Origin: Flavobacterium psychrophilum
Lineage (GTDB): Bacteria > Bacteroidota > Bacteroidia > Flavobacteriales > Flavobacteriaceae
Reading direction: 5' to 3'
Length of the DNA: 5,924 bases
Assembly (NCBI GenBank): GCA_003243255.1
Contig: QFQM01000304.1
Location: 1 to 5,924, forward strand
Both the position numbers and the translations under genes were made by a program. Of this stretch, positions 5,673 through 5,924 are shown one piece after another (position 1 is the first letter of the stretch; each line of letters opens with the position of its first letter). Below the pieces are notes generated by a model, which was not told the origin of the DNA, ran no database searches, and worked only from the letters and a program-made list of their open reading frames with translations.

Positions 5673-5924
5673 TTAATTAAACGAGCTTCTGAATTCCAGC
5701 GGAGTTAAACTTGTTTTGCTTTTAAACAGTTTACTAAATGACTGAGGATATTCAAAGCCCAATTGATAGGCTATTTCACTAACGGTTAAATCCGTTGTGG
5801 TTAAAATTTCTTTTGCTTTTTCAATCAGCTTTTCGTGAATGTGTTGTTGCGTATTCTGTCCTGTTAAACTCCTCAACATATCGCTTAAATAGGAAGGTGA
5901 TACGTTTAATTCAGTTGCTAATTT
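5673..5924 (-). CDS. AraC-family transcriptional regulator (C-terminal part, cut by window edge)
   Basis: The frame is open from the right edge to TAA at 5673-5675 (83 residues visible). An internal ATG at 5879 is not the start, since coding signal continues upstream of it: KLATELNVSPSYLSDMLR is the first HTH of an AraC/XylS domain. The linker (HEKLIEKAKEIL) and second HTH (LTVSEIAYQLGFEYPQSFSK) follow, ending LTPLEFRSSFN. The DNA-binding domain is thus complete, but the sensor domain lies outside the window. It heads an apparent operon with the SnoaL-like protein and the cyclase. It is the closest relative in the window of the AraC stub at 392-520 (22 of the last 37 residues identical). Confidence 0.92.
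   Translation of the reverse strand, partial: KLATELNVSPSYLSDMLRSLTGQNTQQHIHEKLIEKAKEILTTTDLTVSEIAYQLGFEYPQSFSKLFKSKTSLTPLEFRSSFN

Noticed and set aside
1..5924. Mobile element, CRISPR, tRNA or rRNA
   Set aside because: No transposase or integrase coding, no regularly spaced repeats, no terminal inverted repeats around the fragments and no cloverleaf-forming segment were seen on either strand.

Overview
The window looks like a piece of a Bacteroidota chromosome (Cytophagales/Chitinophagales-type rather than gut Bacteroides, by inference). The evidence is the moderate-to-low GC content, near-absence of Shine-Dalgarno sequences, promoters of the TTG-N17..22-TAnnTTTG type, an 'AQ' signal-peptide junction at the left edge, and family members (297-aa AraC regulators, a ~194-aa Crp/Fnr regulator, a 4-TM class III cyclase, a secreted SnoaL/DUF4440-like protein) that are typical of that phylum.

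Layout. 1-88 (-): the first 29 codons of an exported protein, with its promoter at 112-145. 89-532: a low-gene stretch with one unidentified 42-codon ORF (181-309, -) and the 42-codon C-terminal stub of an AraC regulator (392-520, +). 533-2256 (-): a two-gene unit, a classical SDR oxidoreductase (2256-1438) followed after 12 nt by an AraC-family regulator (1425-533) that carries a one-base frameshift near 1264. A good Bacteroidota promoter lies at 2295-2322. 2547-3131 (+): a Crp/Fnr-family regulator, divergent from the SDR. 3130-3164: a strong hairpin that ends the next leftward gene. 3189-3854 (-): a multi-TM protein resembling YdjM/DUF457 membrane proteins, preceded by a perfect TTGA-N6-TCAA palindrome (3908-3923). 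4005-4075 (-): a decayed fragment of a second SDR gene. 4081-5924 (-): an apparent operon of AraC regulator (cut by the right edge), secreted SnoaL-like protein, and membrane-anchored class III adenylate/guanylate cyclase.

How the genes may work together. The SDR/AraC unit looks like a self-contained enzyme-plus-regulator cassette whose regulator is probably broken in this sequence. The Crp/Fnr protein has an FNR-type recognition helix (E..SR) that matches the palindrome upstream of the membrane-protein gene, so it is a candidate regulator of that gene. The cyclase makes a cyclic nucleotide at the membrane, but nothing in the sequence ties it to the Crp/Fnr protein.

The most notable pattern is that fragments of the same two families found intact here (SDR and AraC) also occur as stubs at two other points in under 6 kb. 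I read this as repeated duplication, rearrangement and decay. I found no IS element, CRISPR array, tRNA or rRNA, and no convincing undescribed system.
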